Source: Oreohelix idahoensis
Lineage: Eukaryota; Mollusca; Gastropoda; Stylommatophora; Oreohelicidae
Length of the DNA stretch: 64,000 nucleotides
Direction: 5' to 3'
NCBI GenBank assembly: GCA_024509875.1
Contig: JAMPIV010008533.1
Span: 62,001-126,000 of the forward strand
In this document: positions 32,979 through 44,464 of the stretch, one piece after another
Position numbering within the stretch: the stretch's first letter is position 1
Layout of the letters: each line of letters begins with the position of its first letter
Notes under the pieces: model-generated
What the model was told of the DNA's origin: nothing
Database searches by the model: none
The model's input: the letters and a program-made list of their open reading frames with translations, nothing else
Made by a program: the position numbers and the translations under genes

Positions 32979-33782
32979 ATGTCCGCACCTATCGTGCCCG
33001 TGATTTTAATTGATCTAAACGAAGACTTAGAGGGAGGCATGCTACATAGACCAGGGACACTGGTAATTACGATCTCAGGGCCGCAGGCCAACAAGGCATC
33101 GTATTCTTTAATAGCCAGCATATTAGCTGGACCAGCCGGCGTCGGCCTGAGTGGCATCGCCACATTGTACCGCTTCGCGGGCCCTTATAAGTGGTATGCC
33201 ACGTTAACAGCAGCAGCTCAGCTGAAGTACTACAAGGGCCTGCACGGAAAAAGATTGGAGTGGGCCAACCCTCAGATGAGCATTCAGATTGAGCATCATG
33301 ACAAAGAAAGATCCAAAGGTGTGCTACATTGGATGCCGCCCACGATGAAACCCGAGGCAGTAAAAAGAATAGCGGCGGAAGTGTCGGGAGATAAAGACGT
33401 AGAAGTGTACAGGATCAAAAATGCCCATGACATGTGGAATTTCCAATACCGACCATCTGAACATAGGATACCGCACTTTGTGCACTTGAAAGCAGCCGAA
33501 GACAAAGTACTAAGAATATGGGTGTCCTTGCCCGGAAGAAGAATACAGTGTGCGGTGTGTGAGCCCTCCCCGAGAGAGAACTTGTCGACACCTGTCGCCG
33601 ATGAGCATGTGATGTCAGCACCTAACAGCAGAAGATCATCACCAACAAGACATGAGGTTCTAGAGGCGCCGACGCCATTCAATACGCAAGCCCCCTCCTG
33701 TTGGGCGGCAACTACAGAAGAGGACGACATGGAGGCCATGTTGTCCCAAGCAGATATCTTCATAGATGGACAAGCCTTTTGA
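32979..33782 (+). CDS. LINE ORF1 protein (Tx1/L1-like)
   Basis: ORF1 proteins bind element RNA and form the ribonucleoprotein. This 267-residue frame is intact, with start MSAPIVPVILIDLNEDLEGG 150 bases into the element. I see no named domain, though a basic, mixed alpha/beta central part (about residues 60-180) could hold an RRM-like fold. A short C-x2-C (CAVC, about residue 200) lies near its end, and the last 60 residues are Ser/Pro/Thr- then acid-rich. Position before ORF2 is the main reason for the call. Confidence 0.65.
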   Translation: MSAPIVPVILIDLNEDLEGGMLHRPGTLVITISGPQANKASYSLIASILAGPAGVGLSGIATLYRFAGPYKWYATLTAAAQLKYYKGLHGKRLEWANPQMSIQIEHHDKERSKGVLHWMPPTMKPEAVKRIAAEVSGDKDVEVYRIKNAHDMWNFQYRPSEHRIPHFVHLKAAEDKVLRIWVSLPGRRIQCAVCEPSPRENLSTPVADEHVMSAPNSRRSSPTRHEVLEAPTPFNTQAPSCWAATTEEDDMEAMLSQADIFIDGQAF

Positions 33783-34484
33783 ACATGTGAGTGAATGATT
33801 TTACTACTAGAAGTTCTTTCCCCGTGCACTGAGGCCCAGTGCAAACAGACCTATCCAGTTCCCAAGTATAGGAAAGCCTTGGTTGCACCTACAACAAGAA
33901 TAGACAGTGAGCTGCCGGTGTCCGGAGAAATGAACTTTTTTCCTTTATTTCATAGTGATGTAATTTTAAAAGTAAAACATGTAAACACCTATAGTTTAGG
34001 AAGTGTGTATTATTATTATTATTATTATTATTATTTAAGAGTTGTGTTTAATGTAGGTAGTTCTTTGATGTTTTTGTTTTTATACACAAAACTAACACTG
34101 CACGCACCCTTAAATGCGCACAGTTTTAATTAGGCAACCAACCCTCCCCCCTGTCAGGGCGAGAGGGACTGACAACGCAGCGTTGCCTGCGTTGGGCCCT
34201 AATCAGCAGGGCACAACGACCTTTAGCCAGCGACCAGTCACTAATGTGTGGAGTAGTCATTTTACAGACAACGGTCAGCCCTTATGCACCGCTTTGTCAA
34301 GAAGTGCAAACATGAATGTGTTGAGTGGTTTAGTAATGACAGATAACGGTCAGCCCTTATGCACCGCTCTGTCGAGTAAACTACGTGAAACAGGTACACC
34401 CATTACAACATGTGATAAATCTTTAGATAGTACTTTGCTACCGAGTAATCCATCTATGGCATGTAGCCAGCCCCAGACACTACA
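33783..34484. other. Inter-ORF region of the LINE with (TTA)n and a duplicated 30-mer
   Basis: A (TTA)n run lies at about 34006-34036. ACAACGGTCAGCCCTTATGC plus neighbours occurs twice (about 34267 and 34344). ORF2 may start inside the frame from 34114, but the endonuclease is first visible after 34590. Confidence 0.5.
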
Positions 34485-35011
34485 TTGCCTTGTAGTTTAG
34501 ATATGGCAAGTGGCCACTCTGCCACTTTGCCAGGTAGACAGTTTGCAACAAGTGGCCAACCCTCAGATACCACTTTGTCAAGCAGCCTTGTTCTAATATC
34601 ACTCAATATCAATGGTTTGAGGGATAAGCTGGAGCACATTATCAAACTTATTAAAAAAGATAAACCTGATTTTTTGTTCTTGCAACAGACAGGGGTTACG
34701 ACCGACCTACAGGCCAGTCAGATTGTAACTAGATTAGGACTTAAACATGGCTGGTTCTCCCTAGGCCCCAGGCATAGTAGTGTCGCCATCTTACAAATTA
34801 ATGAAGATTGGGACACAGTACATTATAGAACAGACAGTTGTGGCAGAACTGTCATAATTCAAATACAAAACAAACACAACAAACATGACACGCACACACT
34901 CATAAATATATACGCACCAGCGACGGAAACCGACCGGCCTAGTTTTTATGACAGACTGTACGACACTATAGATAGGTACTACAAAGGAACCAAATTAGTG
35001 ATAGGAGGAGA
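34485..35011 (+). pseudogene. LINE ORF2 endonuclease domain, truncated
   Basis: The APE-type endonuclease nicks the target. Visible motifs: SLNINGLRDKLEHI, then DFLFLQQTG where relatives have the catalytic Glu (LQETH), then GRTVIIQIQ, LINIYAPA and LVIGGD at 35000-35011. The domain is cut exactly at the GGD(F/W)N motif by the LTR element at 35012. After that element (44465) coding resumes far downstream in the EN-RT linker, so the EN C-terminus with its SDH motif is lost. The Gln replacing Glu suggests catalysis was already lost or compromised. Confidence 0.8.
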
Positions 35012-37467
35012 TGAAGTGGGATGTTATAAATATTTATAGGGGACTTAGTGTACTGACTGAGATCAGCTGTGAAGGTATCTATATCTATTAAGAGTAGTGT
35101 ATTATAGATAACCTTACTTGCTACCACATATCTATATATCTCAGTCAGAATTATTCTGGAATAGTGTGATGTCTACGTTATGTGTCTAGGGTATGTGTAT
35201 GATGAAGTGTAAGTCACAACAACAGACAGATAAACAATTTAATTTAATCCACTACTCTTGACAACACTGTGACACTCACATACATATAACACTCTATGAG
35301 AATATCTTAAGGAGTCACTGATAACTTTTCAAATAACAATATGTATTCATTTCTGTTATGAATGAATATGTGTCCTGATTCAATACAAAGGAACCAGGAA
35401 TCACAATCAATTTTAATTACAAGTATATGTACAGACTTTATCAATATGAATATTGTAGTGACATATATTATTAAAAATATCCTATGTGTGTCAGTTGTGT
35501 AGTAGTAATATGAGGTAATACTGGTTTTGTTTTGTTCAAGCTCTGTTGGTATTTGTCATCATGACTTCAATAGTTTGTCTTAGGGACTAGTATTGGAGAT
35601 GTTCTCAGTTCCTGATATTAAGACAATTAAATTCCCCTCTGAATGTTATTTTTACAAAGTTATTTCAAGATGAGGGGACATAATGTTGAGCTCAGCTGGC
35701 CAAATCAGCTTATCTTGCGTGATGGCGGCAGGAAAGGACTCCTCTGCTCGAATTCTCCTCTGGGCTCTGGAGACACCTCACTGATAGCTAAAAGACCAAG
35801 GAGTATGCTGTCCGACTCTGGATTCAGCAAAGCTCTGACCAGGTGCTGCTCAGTACCATCAAGACCACGGTCCCTGAAAACAAGAAGGATGTACCTTCTA
35901 CTTCATAACTAATTGATACTCTAGTTCTACACTGAGCACAATACAACACAAACATTGAGTTCAGAGCGTTAGGCCAACTGTCAGCTTCATCTGAAATACT
36001 TTATACCAGCATTACCCTCCTTAATGGTCACTACGCCTCTGCACTTCCAGCATTATTTCTGTCTAATCAATCATCCAGGTGTCAGTGTACTATTTGGCCA
36101 TTCCATGCCGTTTTACTTCCCTCCGACACCCTCTGTTCAGGCTGGAGCATTATAGGCTTTATCTCCTGTTTGCCACTGAACTACACATATATATACAGGC
36201 ATAAATTAACAATTTACATTCAATTTTCATTAAAAGATACTGAATGGTTCAAGCTTACCACAATTTCATGGAAATAAACACAGATACGTTGATTAGCAAT
36301 GAATTCTGGCACAATTACTGGCACAAATTCCCATCTGCTTATGTTCCAGGCTTTTATTTAACACAAATATGAGCTGGCTTCAACGCACTGTTGCTTTATC
36401 AAGATTATTTGCACTAGTGGTCTCGAACTAACGCTCCTAAGTGAGTATATCAGCGAGTCTAGCCAATGAGGCCACGTTTCGACAAGTGTTTGAAAAAAAT
36501 GTTACCTTTTCACGTCTCCCCTAACAACGAAAGATAGTATTTATAGCCCGACCAATCGTGGTTAGTCTTTCATTTGTTGCGCTCCAATCAATTTGGAGTT
36601 TACATGGTAGGCTAATTCTGTAACGTAAGATTTTTTTCAAACACGTTAAAAAAATTTTATGAGCAGAAATGATTCCATGCTGTCAGGCATCCCCACTATT
36701 TTATTTTGGGTATAATTTATTAATTCCTGGACTATTTGCGTAACGTTTTACATATTCTTTGTCAGCAAGCCCTAAGGAACCCAAATATCCAAATTTAAAA
36801 GAGCTACGTGGCTGCGTTCAAAATATGTATTTTCTACCTCCTGTTTCGGAGATGTGCTGTCTGGGTACTGTTATGTTTTCAACCGTAAACCCATCTATTG
36901 TTATCTTTCCTAATAAGCGTTTTTTATGATTTATAAACCTAACTCTGGGATGGGTAATGTATTTTATCACTGTCCGTCTGAAAAAAAAGTTAGTGCATGT
37001 AGTCTTACACGCGTGATGGCAGCATTTGTGTATCGCGCGACGCGGGTTGGGGGTGGCATTAATAGCGAGACGCGTGTTTAATTTTGCATGCGTTCGGCTT
37101 TATTCGCCCCTCTCTCTTCTCGCTATCCTTTAGTCCATCTGTCTTTTGATCTTGGTAACATAGTGTAGAAAAAGACATGAATGGAATTTAAAATTTAGGT
37201 CAACTTGCATATTTCAAGGTTTTTCTTAGAAAGGCAGCACATTTTATTGTGTGTTTGGGAAACGCGTGTATGTTGCAGAAGGCCTTTAATATCAACGTGA
37301 AAGCGTTACAATTTGCAGACGAAGCAGAAAACAAGGGGGATTTCGAGTACTTTCTTTGTGACAGCACTGTTATTTTACCATTCTTCTTCCTTTATTTATT
37401 ATATGTATTTATTAGGCTTTATATTTACTTGATAATTTATATATGTGGATTAGAATATTCCACGACA
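35012..37467 (-). repeat. 3' LTR of Gmr1-like copy 2
   Basis: Near-identical to 42003-44464. It lacks the outermost TGTGG present in the other LTR. An inner 10-bp inverted repeat (TGACTGAGAT at 35054, ATCTCAGTCA at 35138) encloses a segment with GGTAGCAAGTAAGGTTA on the element strand. A tRNA-like A/B-box pair lies near 36425-36475. Confidence 0.93.
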
Positions 37468-37481
37468 CCTCCCCTCTTAAA
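37468..37481 (-). promoter_or_regulatory. Polypurine tract of copy 2
   Basis: CCTCCCCTCTT on the plus strand is AAGAGGGGAGG on the element strand, just before the 3' LTR start TGTCGTGG. Confidence 0.75.
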
Positions 37482-37534
37482 ACAGACATTATATGTCAGT
37501 CCTTTATTCTATATACACATAGAGAAATTTATTA

Positions 37535-39620
37535 TTATTTCTGGGGTTTACGGTGATTCTCATCACACGGATGGCGGCTTAAAAAATCCGCTCCCAAATT
37601 GGTTTTTCCAGATATATACTCAATGCTAAAATTATATGGAGCCAGAAGTAAAGACCATCGGAGTAACCTGGAGTTCTCATGCCTAGCCTGTGCTAGAAAC
37701 GATAACGGTTTGTGGTCTGTTTGCAACTTAAATGCCTTCCCATATAGATAAATATTGAATTTCTTTATCGCCCATATTACTGCAAGACATTCTTTTTCGC
37801 TAGTTGAGTAGTTGATTTCAGCTTTATTCAACTTTCTGCTAGCATATGCCACTGGGCTTAATTCCCCATCCAATGCATCTGATTTCTGTAGTAGAGTTGC
37901 TCCTAGCCCAATATTACTTGCATCCGTCCTTACTATGAATTCTTGACTTAAGTCAGGTAATTTCAAAATGGGTTTACTTGTGAGCTTTTCCTTCAATTCT
38001 TGGTAAGTCATTCACATTGTGGTGTCCATGTAATGCGATCTGGATGTCCTTTACGTGTCAATTCAGTTAACGGTGCACATATGGAATTAAAGTTTTTGAT
38101 ATACTTCTGGTAGAAACCACATAATGAGACAAAGGATCTCACGTCCTTCTTGGTTTGTGGTCTCGGGGCTTTCTGTAGTTTCTCTAAATTCTTTGGGTCA
38201 GGGGTCATGTTTCCCTGATAAACTGTGTGTCCCAAAAATTCCAATTCTTTACATCCAACGCAACATTTGGTTGGTCGGGCTGTTAAATTTGCCTCCCTAA
38301 GTCGATCAAACAGCATGTTCAGAGAGTCAATGTGTTCCTCAAATGTTTCTGTTGCTATAAGGATATCATCCATAAAATTTGTTATACAGGGATTATTCAG
38401 AGGATCCAATAATTTTCTCATCATTCTAGAGAAGACACTAGCCGCGGTAGCATAGTGGTTAGTGCACTGGCTTCCTAGCGCAGTGGTCTATGGTTCGATC
38501 CCCAGATGAGGCGGAAAAATTTTTAGGCCACAAACGGCTCCTGGGTCGACCCAGCCCCAAATGGGTACCAGAGCTACTCTGGGAAGGTTAAGGCGGCCGG
38601 CGTGATGCCGACCACATACTCAAGAAATATGGGTATGGTATTCCCAATATGCCTAAATGGGCGTGTAACGGGTTCCTTTACTTTACTAGAGAAGACACTA
38701 GGCGCATTCTTCAATCCAAATGGCAATCTATTAAACTCATAGTGTCCCTCTGAGGTACTAAAAGCTAGGTATGGTCTAACCTCAGGCTTTACTGGAATCT
38801 GATAATATCCTTTACTCAGATCCACTTTAGAGAAATATTTAGCTTTATTTAGTCTGGCAAACAGCTGATTTGTATCCGGCAATGGATCCACCTGTCCTTC
38901 TGTAATAGCATTCAGTCTCCTGTAATCTATACAGAGTCTATGTTCTCCAGAGGGCTTCCTTAAGAGTACAACACCGGAACTATACGACGACTCACTGTGC
39001 GAAATAATTCCTTCCTTCAACAGATAGTCTATCTCTTCCTTCAAAGCTTTCTCCTTAGCAAACGGAATCGAATATGGTTTCATACAGACAGGTGTGGAGT
39101 CTATTAGTTTCATATCATATTCCAATAGGTTTGTATGCCCTGGTCGGTCTGTTAACACCTCTGCATGATTATTTAGAACCTGTTGCACTCTCTCTTTCTG
39201 AGTTTTCGTTAAATGTGTACTGATTTTCACCTGTGCTGCTGTCTCACAGGGGTGTAATGGATATTCAAATGATGAAAGTGGTTCCTTTTTCATCTCCATG
39301 GCGATGGACAAGGTCAACAAGTGTGTCTCTTCCTGATGTTCTCTTTCCAAATATTTCTTCAGGAGATTCACATGATAGATTTTTTCTTTCCCCCTTCTTA
39401 TCTATCTTATAATTTGTTCTAGACACCTTCTCTAGAACTGTATATGGACCCTGCCATCCAATTTGTAACTTATTCTGACTCCCAGGCAAAAGAAGCAGTA
39501 CTTTCTCTCCCACAGCCAAATTTCTGTCCTTCGCCTTCCTGTTATAATAGGCAGCATGTTTCTTCCTGGCTTGTTTCAAATTTTCATTGGCAAGTTTCCA
39601 GCCAGTTTTTTTAACCGAGT
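37535..39620 (-). pseudogene. pol: GPY/F tail, RT and RNase H of Gmr1-like copy 2
   Basis: The GPY/F module (WQGPYTVLE...NYKID) is at about 39400-39480, then a frameshift. RT starts at 39371 and keeps LRKPSGEHRLCIDYRRLN, the first catalytic motif VDLSKGYYQIPV and LPFGLKNAPSVFS. There the SINE at 38441-38685 interrupts. RT resumes at 38424 with MMRKLLDP and FMDD (about residues 17-20 of that piece). A further frame break lies near 38010. RNase H (VRTDASNIGLGA, STSEKECLA, QTDHKPL, GADFLSRHP) runs to 37535. The residues are mostly intact, so the copy is not very old. Confidence 0.92.
38441..38685 (+). mobile_element. tRNA-derived SINE, family B, with 15-bp TSD
   Basis: It sits inside the copy 2 RT. 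CTAGAGAAGACACTA is duplicated at 38426-38440 and 38686-38700. The head has a consensus A box TAGCATAGTGG (38448-38458) and B box GGTTCGATCCC (38492-38502). The body contains CGACCCAGCCCCAAATGGGT, then a Pol III-like T-poor stretch, and the tail is TTCCTTTACTTTA. Two of its parts (head layout, CAAATGGGTACC) parallel SINE family A. Confidence 0.95.
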
Positions 39621-39697
39621 GGTCAGCTCATTCACATATTGGTATGAAGATGTAATGTTTTCCTCTGCCTTTTCATCAGTCCACGTTCTTAACAAAG

Positions 39698-40585
39698 CTA
39701 CATATGGACCTTTAATTGTGTGGACCTATTTGTCCATGCACCGGTATGGTCTCTTCCACTCGAAGCTTTATAGTGATGATTTTTCCTCCCAGAATTATCA
39801 TTCACAAAACGACCGCTACCAATTTTTCTTTTGGGGCTTTCTCCCCACTTAAAATTCTTGATGAGAGATTTCCTCCCTACATCCTCTTCCTCCAGTTTGT
39901 TTAAGTCCGATTGAGGGATTTTCGGCTTATCCTGGGGTAAGACATCTTTTTGCACTCTCCGCATAGTGGCCATTGTAAAACAGTTAAGTGAAGCTTGTCC
40001 GTGAAAAGGGGCTTCCCATTCCATTTGGTCCACTTTATCAAATCTATTTTTCTTTTTATTATCAGGCCTAATTTTGCCCCGTGGCGTGTCCAGGTCCTGA
40101 TCCATGTTCCCACTTGTGGGTGTTCCCTCATGTGCTATGCTACACCTTTCTACAAAATTCTCAATGTCCCATCTTGCTTTGGGCCAATAATAATTGTGAG
40201 CCACCTTTTGAATGATGGTACCTATCTTCTCATGGTCCCCATCTGGTTTCACATGTAGGCTCCTTATTAAGTCTGCCCTATATCTTTTTGGAAGAACCAG
40301 CTGTCCGTGACCTTTGGATCTAGCTCCAGTCTTCCTATACATCAACTTGTTTTTCATGTAAAAATCTCCCTTGCCTGGAGTTGTATGACAAGTTGACAAT
40401 TTCCTGAAACAAGGCTTGAGTGTTTTATCCCCAGCCTGTGCCTTCCTCATCTCTTCTGGAGTGGTATCTAACATAATATCCTCCTCCTGTCTTGAGGTCG
40501 ACCTGACCTGAAGGGTTGCCATATACACAGGTTTCCTTCTGCAACGGTCAGTGTCATGATTGTCCATCTGACAATTTTTACACAC
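39698..40585 (-). pseudogene. Zinc knuckle and integrase N-terminus joined to an unrelated segment, copy 2
   Basis: The frame opens with the end of gag, a normal C-x2-C-x4-H-x4-C knuckle (CKNCQMDNHDTDRC). Seven residues later it is already in the linker before integrase (RSTSRQEED), so the whole protease is deleted. The integrase zinc-domain region follows (GQLVLPKRYRADLI...NYYWPKARWDIENFVERC). Instead of the DDE core there are about 135 in-frame residues (from about 40140 to 39715, e.g. LPQDKPKIPQSDLNKLEEED) with no counterpart in copy 1. Beyond, KGPYVALLRTWTDEKAEE rejoins the post-core region near 39700. Confidence 0.8.
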
Positions 40586-41800
40586 CTTTTTCCTTGGTTG
40601 AAAGATTTTCTTTCATCATATTTCCTTTCATCGAATTGTGGGAATTTATTTTTATTGTCATACCGTGGCCTATCAAATTGGTGCTTACCTTTATTTTGAT
40701 CCTTAGGATCAAATTTATTAAAGTTCTGTGGTGCCCTAAAGTTATCCACTTGTTTCTTTTTTATTACCTGTTACCTCTGCTTGAGCTGCTTGATACCTTT
40801 CAGCAACATTTAGCAACTCATCCAGCCTCTCTGCACCTTGTTCCATGAGAAACTTTCTCAGGTCTGGAGCCATGGACTCTCTTAATTGCTCTATAAGGAC
40901 CATTTCCTTAAGATCTTGGGTTTTCCCCAGAGAAGTCCATTTCTCCAAGTATGTCTCTATTCGTGCAGAGAACTGGTGATAGGTTTCACCTGACAGTAGT
41001 TTAGCATTCCTAAATTTTTTCCTATAAAATTCTGCATTCTTTTCATACCTTAACAAAAGAGCCTGCTTTAGCATGTCATAATTTTCCTGATCACCTCTGC
41101 TCATTTTTGCAAAAACTTCATAAGCTGCCCCACGAAGTCCCTGAGATAACTTTAAGCTCCACCTTTCTCTCTCTAACCCATACGTGGTAGCTAATAGTTC
41201 ATACCTATTTAGGTAGCTCTCTATATCATCGTCTTTCTCAACAAAATGATCTAAATGAAAATTCATAGCTGAGGTTGAGGCTCCTTGAGTAACCGTAGCA
41301 TCAGAGGCAAAGGGACTGGCACCATTTTCAGGAGCATGGCCTTGAAACTCAAACTCCCTTAGTCGTAACTCATGTTCCCTTTGTAATCTTTTATCTTCTG
41401 CTTCCCTTTCTGCAGCTAATTTCCTCTCTTCCCTTTCTGCAGCTAATTTCTTGTCTTCTCTTTCTGCAGCTAATTTCTTCTCTTCTCTTTCTGCAGCCTG
41501 TCTTCTTTCCTCGGCTTCTCTTTCTGCAGCTAATCTTTTGTCTTCTCTTTCTGCTTCCAATTTCTTAGCCTCAGCCTCAATCTGCAACCTCTTAGTCTCA
41601 GCCTCAGCTTCAAACTGTAACTTCTTAATTTCCCTTTCAGCCTCTAACCTTCTTTCGGCTTCTTTTTCTAATCTTCTTTCTTCGCGTTCAATAAATTTGT
41701 CACATTCCGTAGTGACATAGGCAACCATAACTTGCCCATCTAATCCTAACTCTTTTGCAGTCTGTACAGCAGCAGATCGAAACTTGGCCAGGTCCGCCAT
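40468..41800 (-). pseudogene. gag: Gag of Gmr1-like copy 2
   Basis: It starts MADLAKFRSAAVQTAKELG at 41800. Residues about 35-150 are a charged coiled coil with more tandem LAAEREDKK/ERK units than copy 1. The capsid-like domain (HFVEKDDDIESYL to NVAERYQAAQAEV) aligns closely with copy 1. A frameshift near 40745 moves the knuckle-proximal part (MDNFRAPQNFNKFD...) to another frame, and another shift near 40580 precedes the zinc knuckle. Confidence 0.9.
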
Positions 41801-41977
41801 TGTCTATCAGGTAAATTTCTACAATGTCTAACCAACAATTTAATCTCTAAATATATCTAATGGACAACACAGGCACCGTGAGCTCAACCTTATTTAATTC
41901 CACCCAAGGATACCTTTTAATTCTTATATTCCCTGAAGTGAATTACCCCCAATATTTTTAATAGGGAAAGATTCAAA

Positions 41978-41997
41978 ATCCCAAGAGCGAGACCCCA
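41978..41997 (-). promoter_or_regulatory. Diverged primer-binding site of copy 2
   Basis: On the element strand TGGGGTCTCGCTCTTGGGAT lies 5 nt after the LTR. The first ten bases differ by one from the tRNA-Pro site of copy 1 and the middle has two extra bases. Still probably tRNA-Pro derived, but another tRNA cannot be excluded. Confidence 0.55.
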
Positions 41998-42002
41998 ATA
42001 TA

Positions 42003-44464
42003 TGTGGTGAAGTGGGATGTTATAAATATTTATAGGGGACTTAGTGTACTGACTGAGATCAGCTGTGAAGGTATCTATATCTATTAAGAGTAGTGTATTA
42101 TATAGATAACCTTACTTGCTACCACATATCTATATATCTCAGTCAGAATTATTCTGGAATAGTGTGATGACTACGTTATGTGTCTAGGGTATGTGTATGA
42201 TGAAGTGTAAGTCACAACAACAGACAGATAAACAATTTAATTTAATCCACTACTCTTGACAACACTGTGACACTCACATACATATAACACTCTATGAGAA
42301 TATCTTAAGGAGTCACTGATAACTTTTCAAATAACAATATGTATTCACTGTTATCATAAAGGTATATGTGTCCTGATTCAAATACAAAGGAACCAGGAAT
42401 CACAATCAATTTTAATTACAAGTATATGTACAGACTTTATCAATATGAATAATGTAGTGACATATATTATTAAAAATATCCTATGTGTGTCAGTTGTGTA
42501 GTGGTAATATGAGGTAATACTGGTTTTGTTTTGTTCAAGCTCTGTTGGTATTTGTCATCATGACTTCAATAGTTTGTCTTTTGGGACTAGTATTGGAGAT
42601 GTTCTCAGTTCCTGATATTAAGACAATTAAATTCCCCTCTGAATGTTATTTTTACAAAGTTATTTCAAGATGAGGGGATATAATGTTGAGCTCAGCTGGC
42701 CAAATCAGCTTATCTTGCGTGATGGCGGCAGGAAAGGACTCCTCTGCTCGAATTCTCCTCTGGGCTCTGGAGACACCTCACTGATAGCTAAATGAACCAA
42801 GGAGTATGCTGTCCGACTCTGGATTCAGCAAAGCTCTGACCAGGTGCTGCTCAGTACCATCAAGACCACGGTCCCTGAAAACAAGAAGGATGTACCTTCT
42901 ACTTCATAACTAATTGATACTCTAGTTCTACACTGAGCACAATACAACACAAACATTGAGTTCAGAGCGTTAGGCCAACTGTCAGCTTCATCTGAAATAC
43001 TTTATACCAGCATTATTCTCCTTAATGGTCACTACGCCTCTGCACTTCCAGCATTATTTCTGTCTAATCAATCATCCAGGTGTCAGTGTACTATTTGGCC
43101 ATTCCATGCCGTTTTACTTCCCTCCGACACCCTCTGTTCAGGCTGGAGCATTATAGGCTTTATCTCCTGTTTGCCACTGAACTACACATATATATACAGG
43201 CATAAATTAACAATTTACATTCAATTTTCATTAAAAGATACTGAATGGTTCAAGCTTACCACAATTTCATGGAAATAAACACAGATACGTTGATTAGCAA
43301 TGAATTCTGGCACAATTACTGGCACAAATTCCCATCTGCTTATGTTCCAGGCTTTTATTTAACACAAATATGAGCTGGCTTCAACGCACTGTTGCTTTAT
43401 CAAGATTATTTGCACTAGTGGTCTCGAACTAACGCTCCTAAGTGAGTATATCAGCGAGTCTAGCCAATGAGGCCACGTTTCGACAAGTGTTTGAAAAAAT
43501 GTTACCTTTTCACGTCTCCCCTAACAACGAAAGATAGTATTTATAGCCCGACCAATCGTGGTTAGTCTTTCATTTGTTGCGCTCCAATCAATTTGGAGTT
43601 TACATGGTAGGCTAATTCTGTAACGTAAGATTTTTTTCAAACACGTTATAAAAAAATTTTATGAGCAGAAATGATTCCATGCTGTCAGGCATCCCCACTA
43701 TTTTATTTTGGGTATAATTTATTAATTCCTGGACTATTTGCGTAACGTTTTACATATTCTTTGTCAGCAAGCCCTAAGGAACCCAAATATCCAAATTTAA
43801 AAGAGCTACGTGGCTGCGTTCAAAATATGTATTTTCTACCTCCTGTTTCGAAGATGTGCTGTCTGGGTACTGTTATGTTTTCAACCGTAAACCCATCTAT
43901 TGTTATCTTTCCTAATAAGCGTTTTTTATGATTTATAAACCTAACTCTGGGATGGGTAATGTATTTTATCACTGTCCGTCTGAAAAAAAGTTAGTGCATG
44001 TAGTCTTACACGCGTGATGGCAGCATTTGTGTATCGCGCGACGCGGGTTGGGGGTGGCATTAATAGCGAGACGCGTGTTTAATTTTGCATGCGTTCGGCT
44101 TTATTCGCCCCTCTCTCTTCTCGCTATCCTTTAGTCCATCTGTCTTTTGATCTTGGTAACATAGTGTAGAAAAAGACATGAATGGAATTTAAAATTTAGG
44201 TCAACTTGCATATTTCAAGGTTTTTTCTTAGAAAGGCAGCACATTTTATTGTGTGTTTGGGAAACGCGTGTATGTTGCAGAAGGCCTTTAATATCAACGT
44301 GAAAGCGTTACAATTTGCCGACGAAGTAGAAAACAAGGGGGAATTTCGAGTACCTTCTTTGTGACAGCACTGTTATTTACCATTGCTCTTTTCTTTTATT
44401 TATTATATGTATTTATTAGGCTTTATATTTACTTGATAATTTATATATGGGGATTCCATACACA
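42003..44464 (-). repeat. 5' LTR of Gmr1-like copy 2
   Basis: Begins (plus strand) TGTGGTGAAGTGGGATG and ends ...GGATTCCATACACA. Near-identical to the left LTR; one end differs by a short deletion. The LINE coding resumes right after it. Confidence 0.92.

Larger units (their letters stand above)
35012..44464 (-). mobile_element. Gmr1-like LTR retrotransposon, copy 2 (deleted)
   Basis: A minus-strand element with 2.46-kb LTRs (35012-37467 and 42003-44464). Reading on the minus strand: LTR, primer site, gag, zinc knuckle, integrase N-terminus, GPY/F tail, RT, RNase H, polypurine tract, LTR. Protein similarity to copy 1 is high, but the LTRs are a different family. Protease and integrase core are missing. 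No matching target duplication: the outer bases of the left LTR and part of the host LINE are gone, so a deletion or recombination accompanied or followed insertion. Confidence 0.9.
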
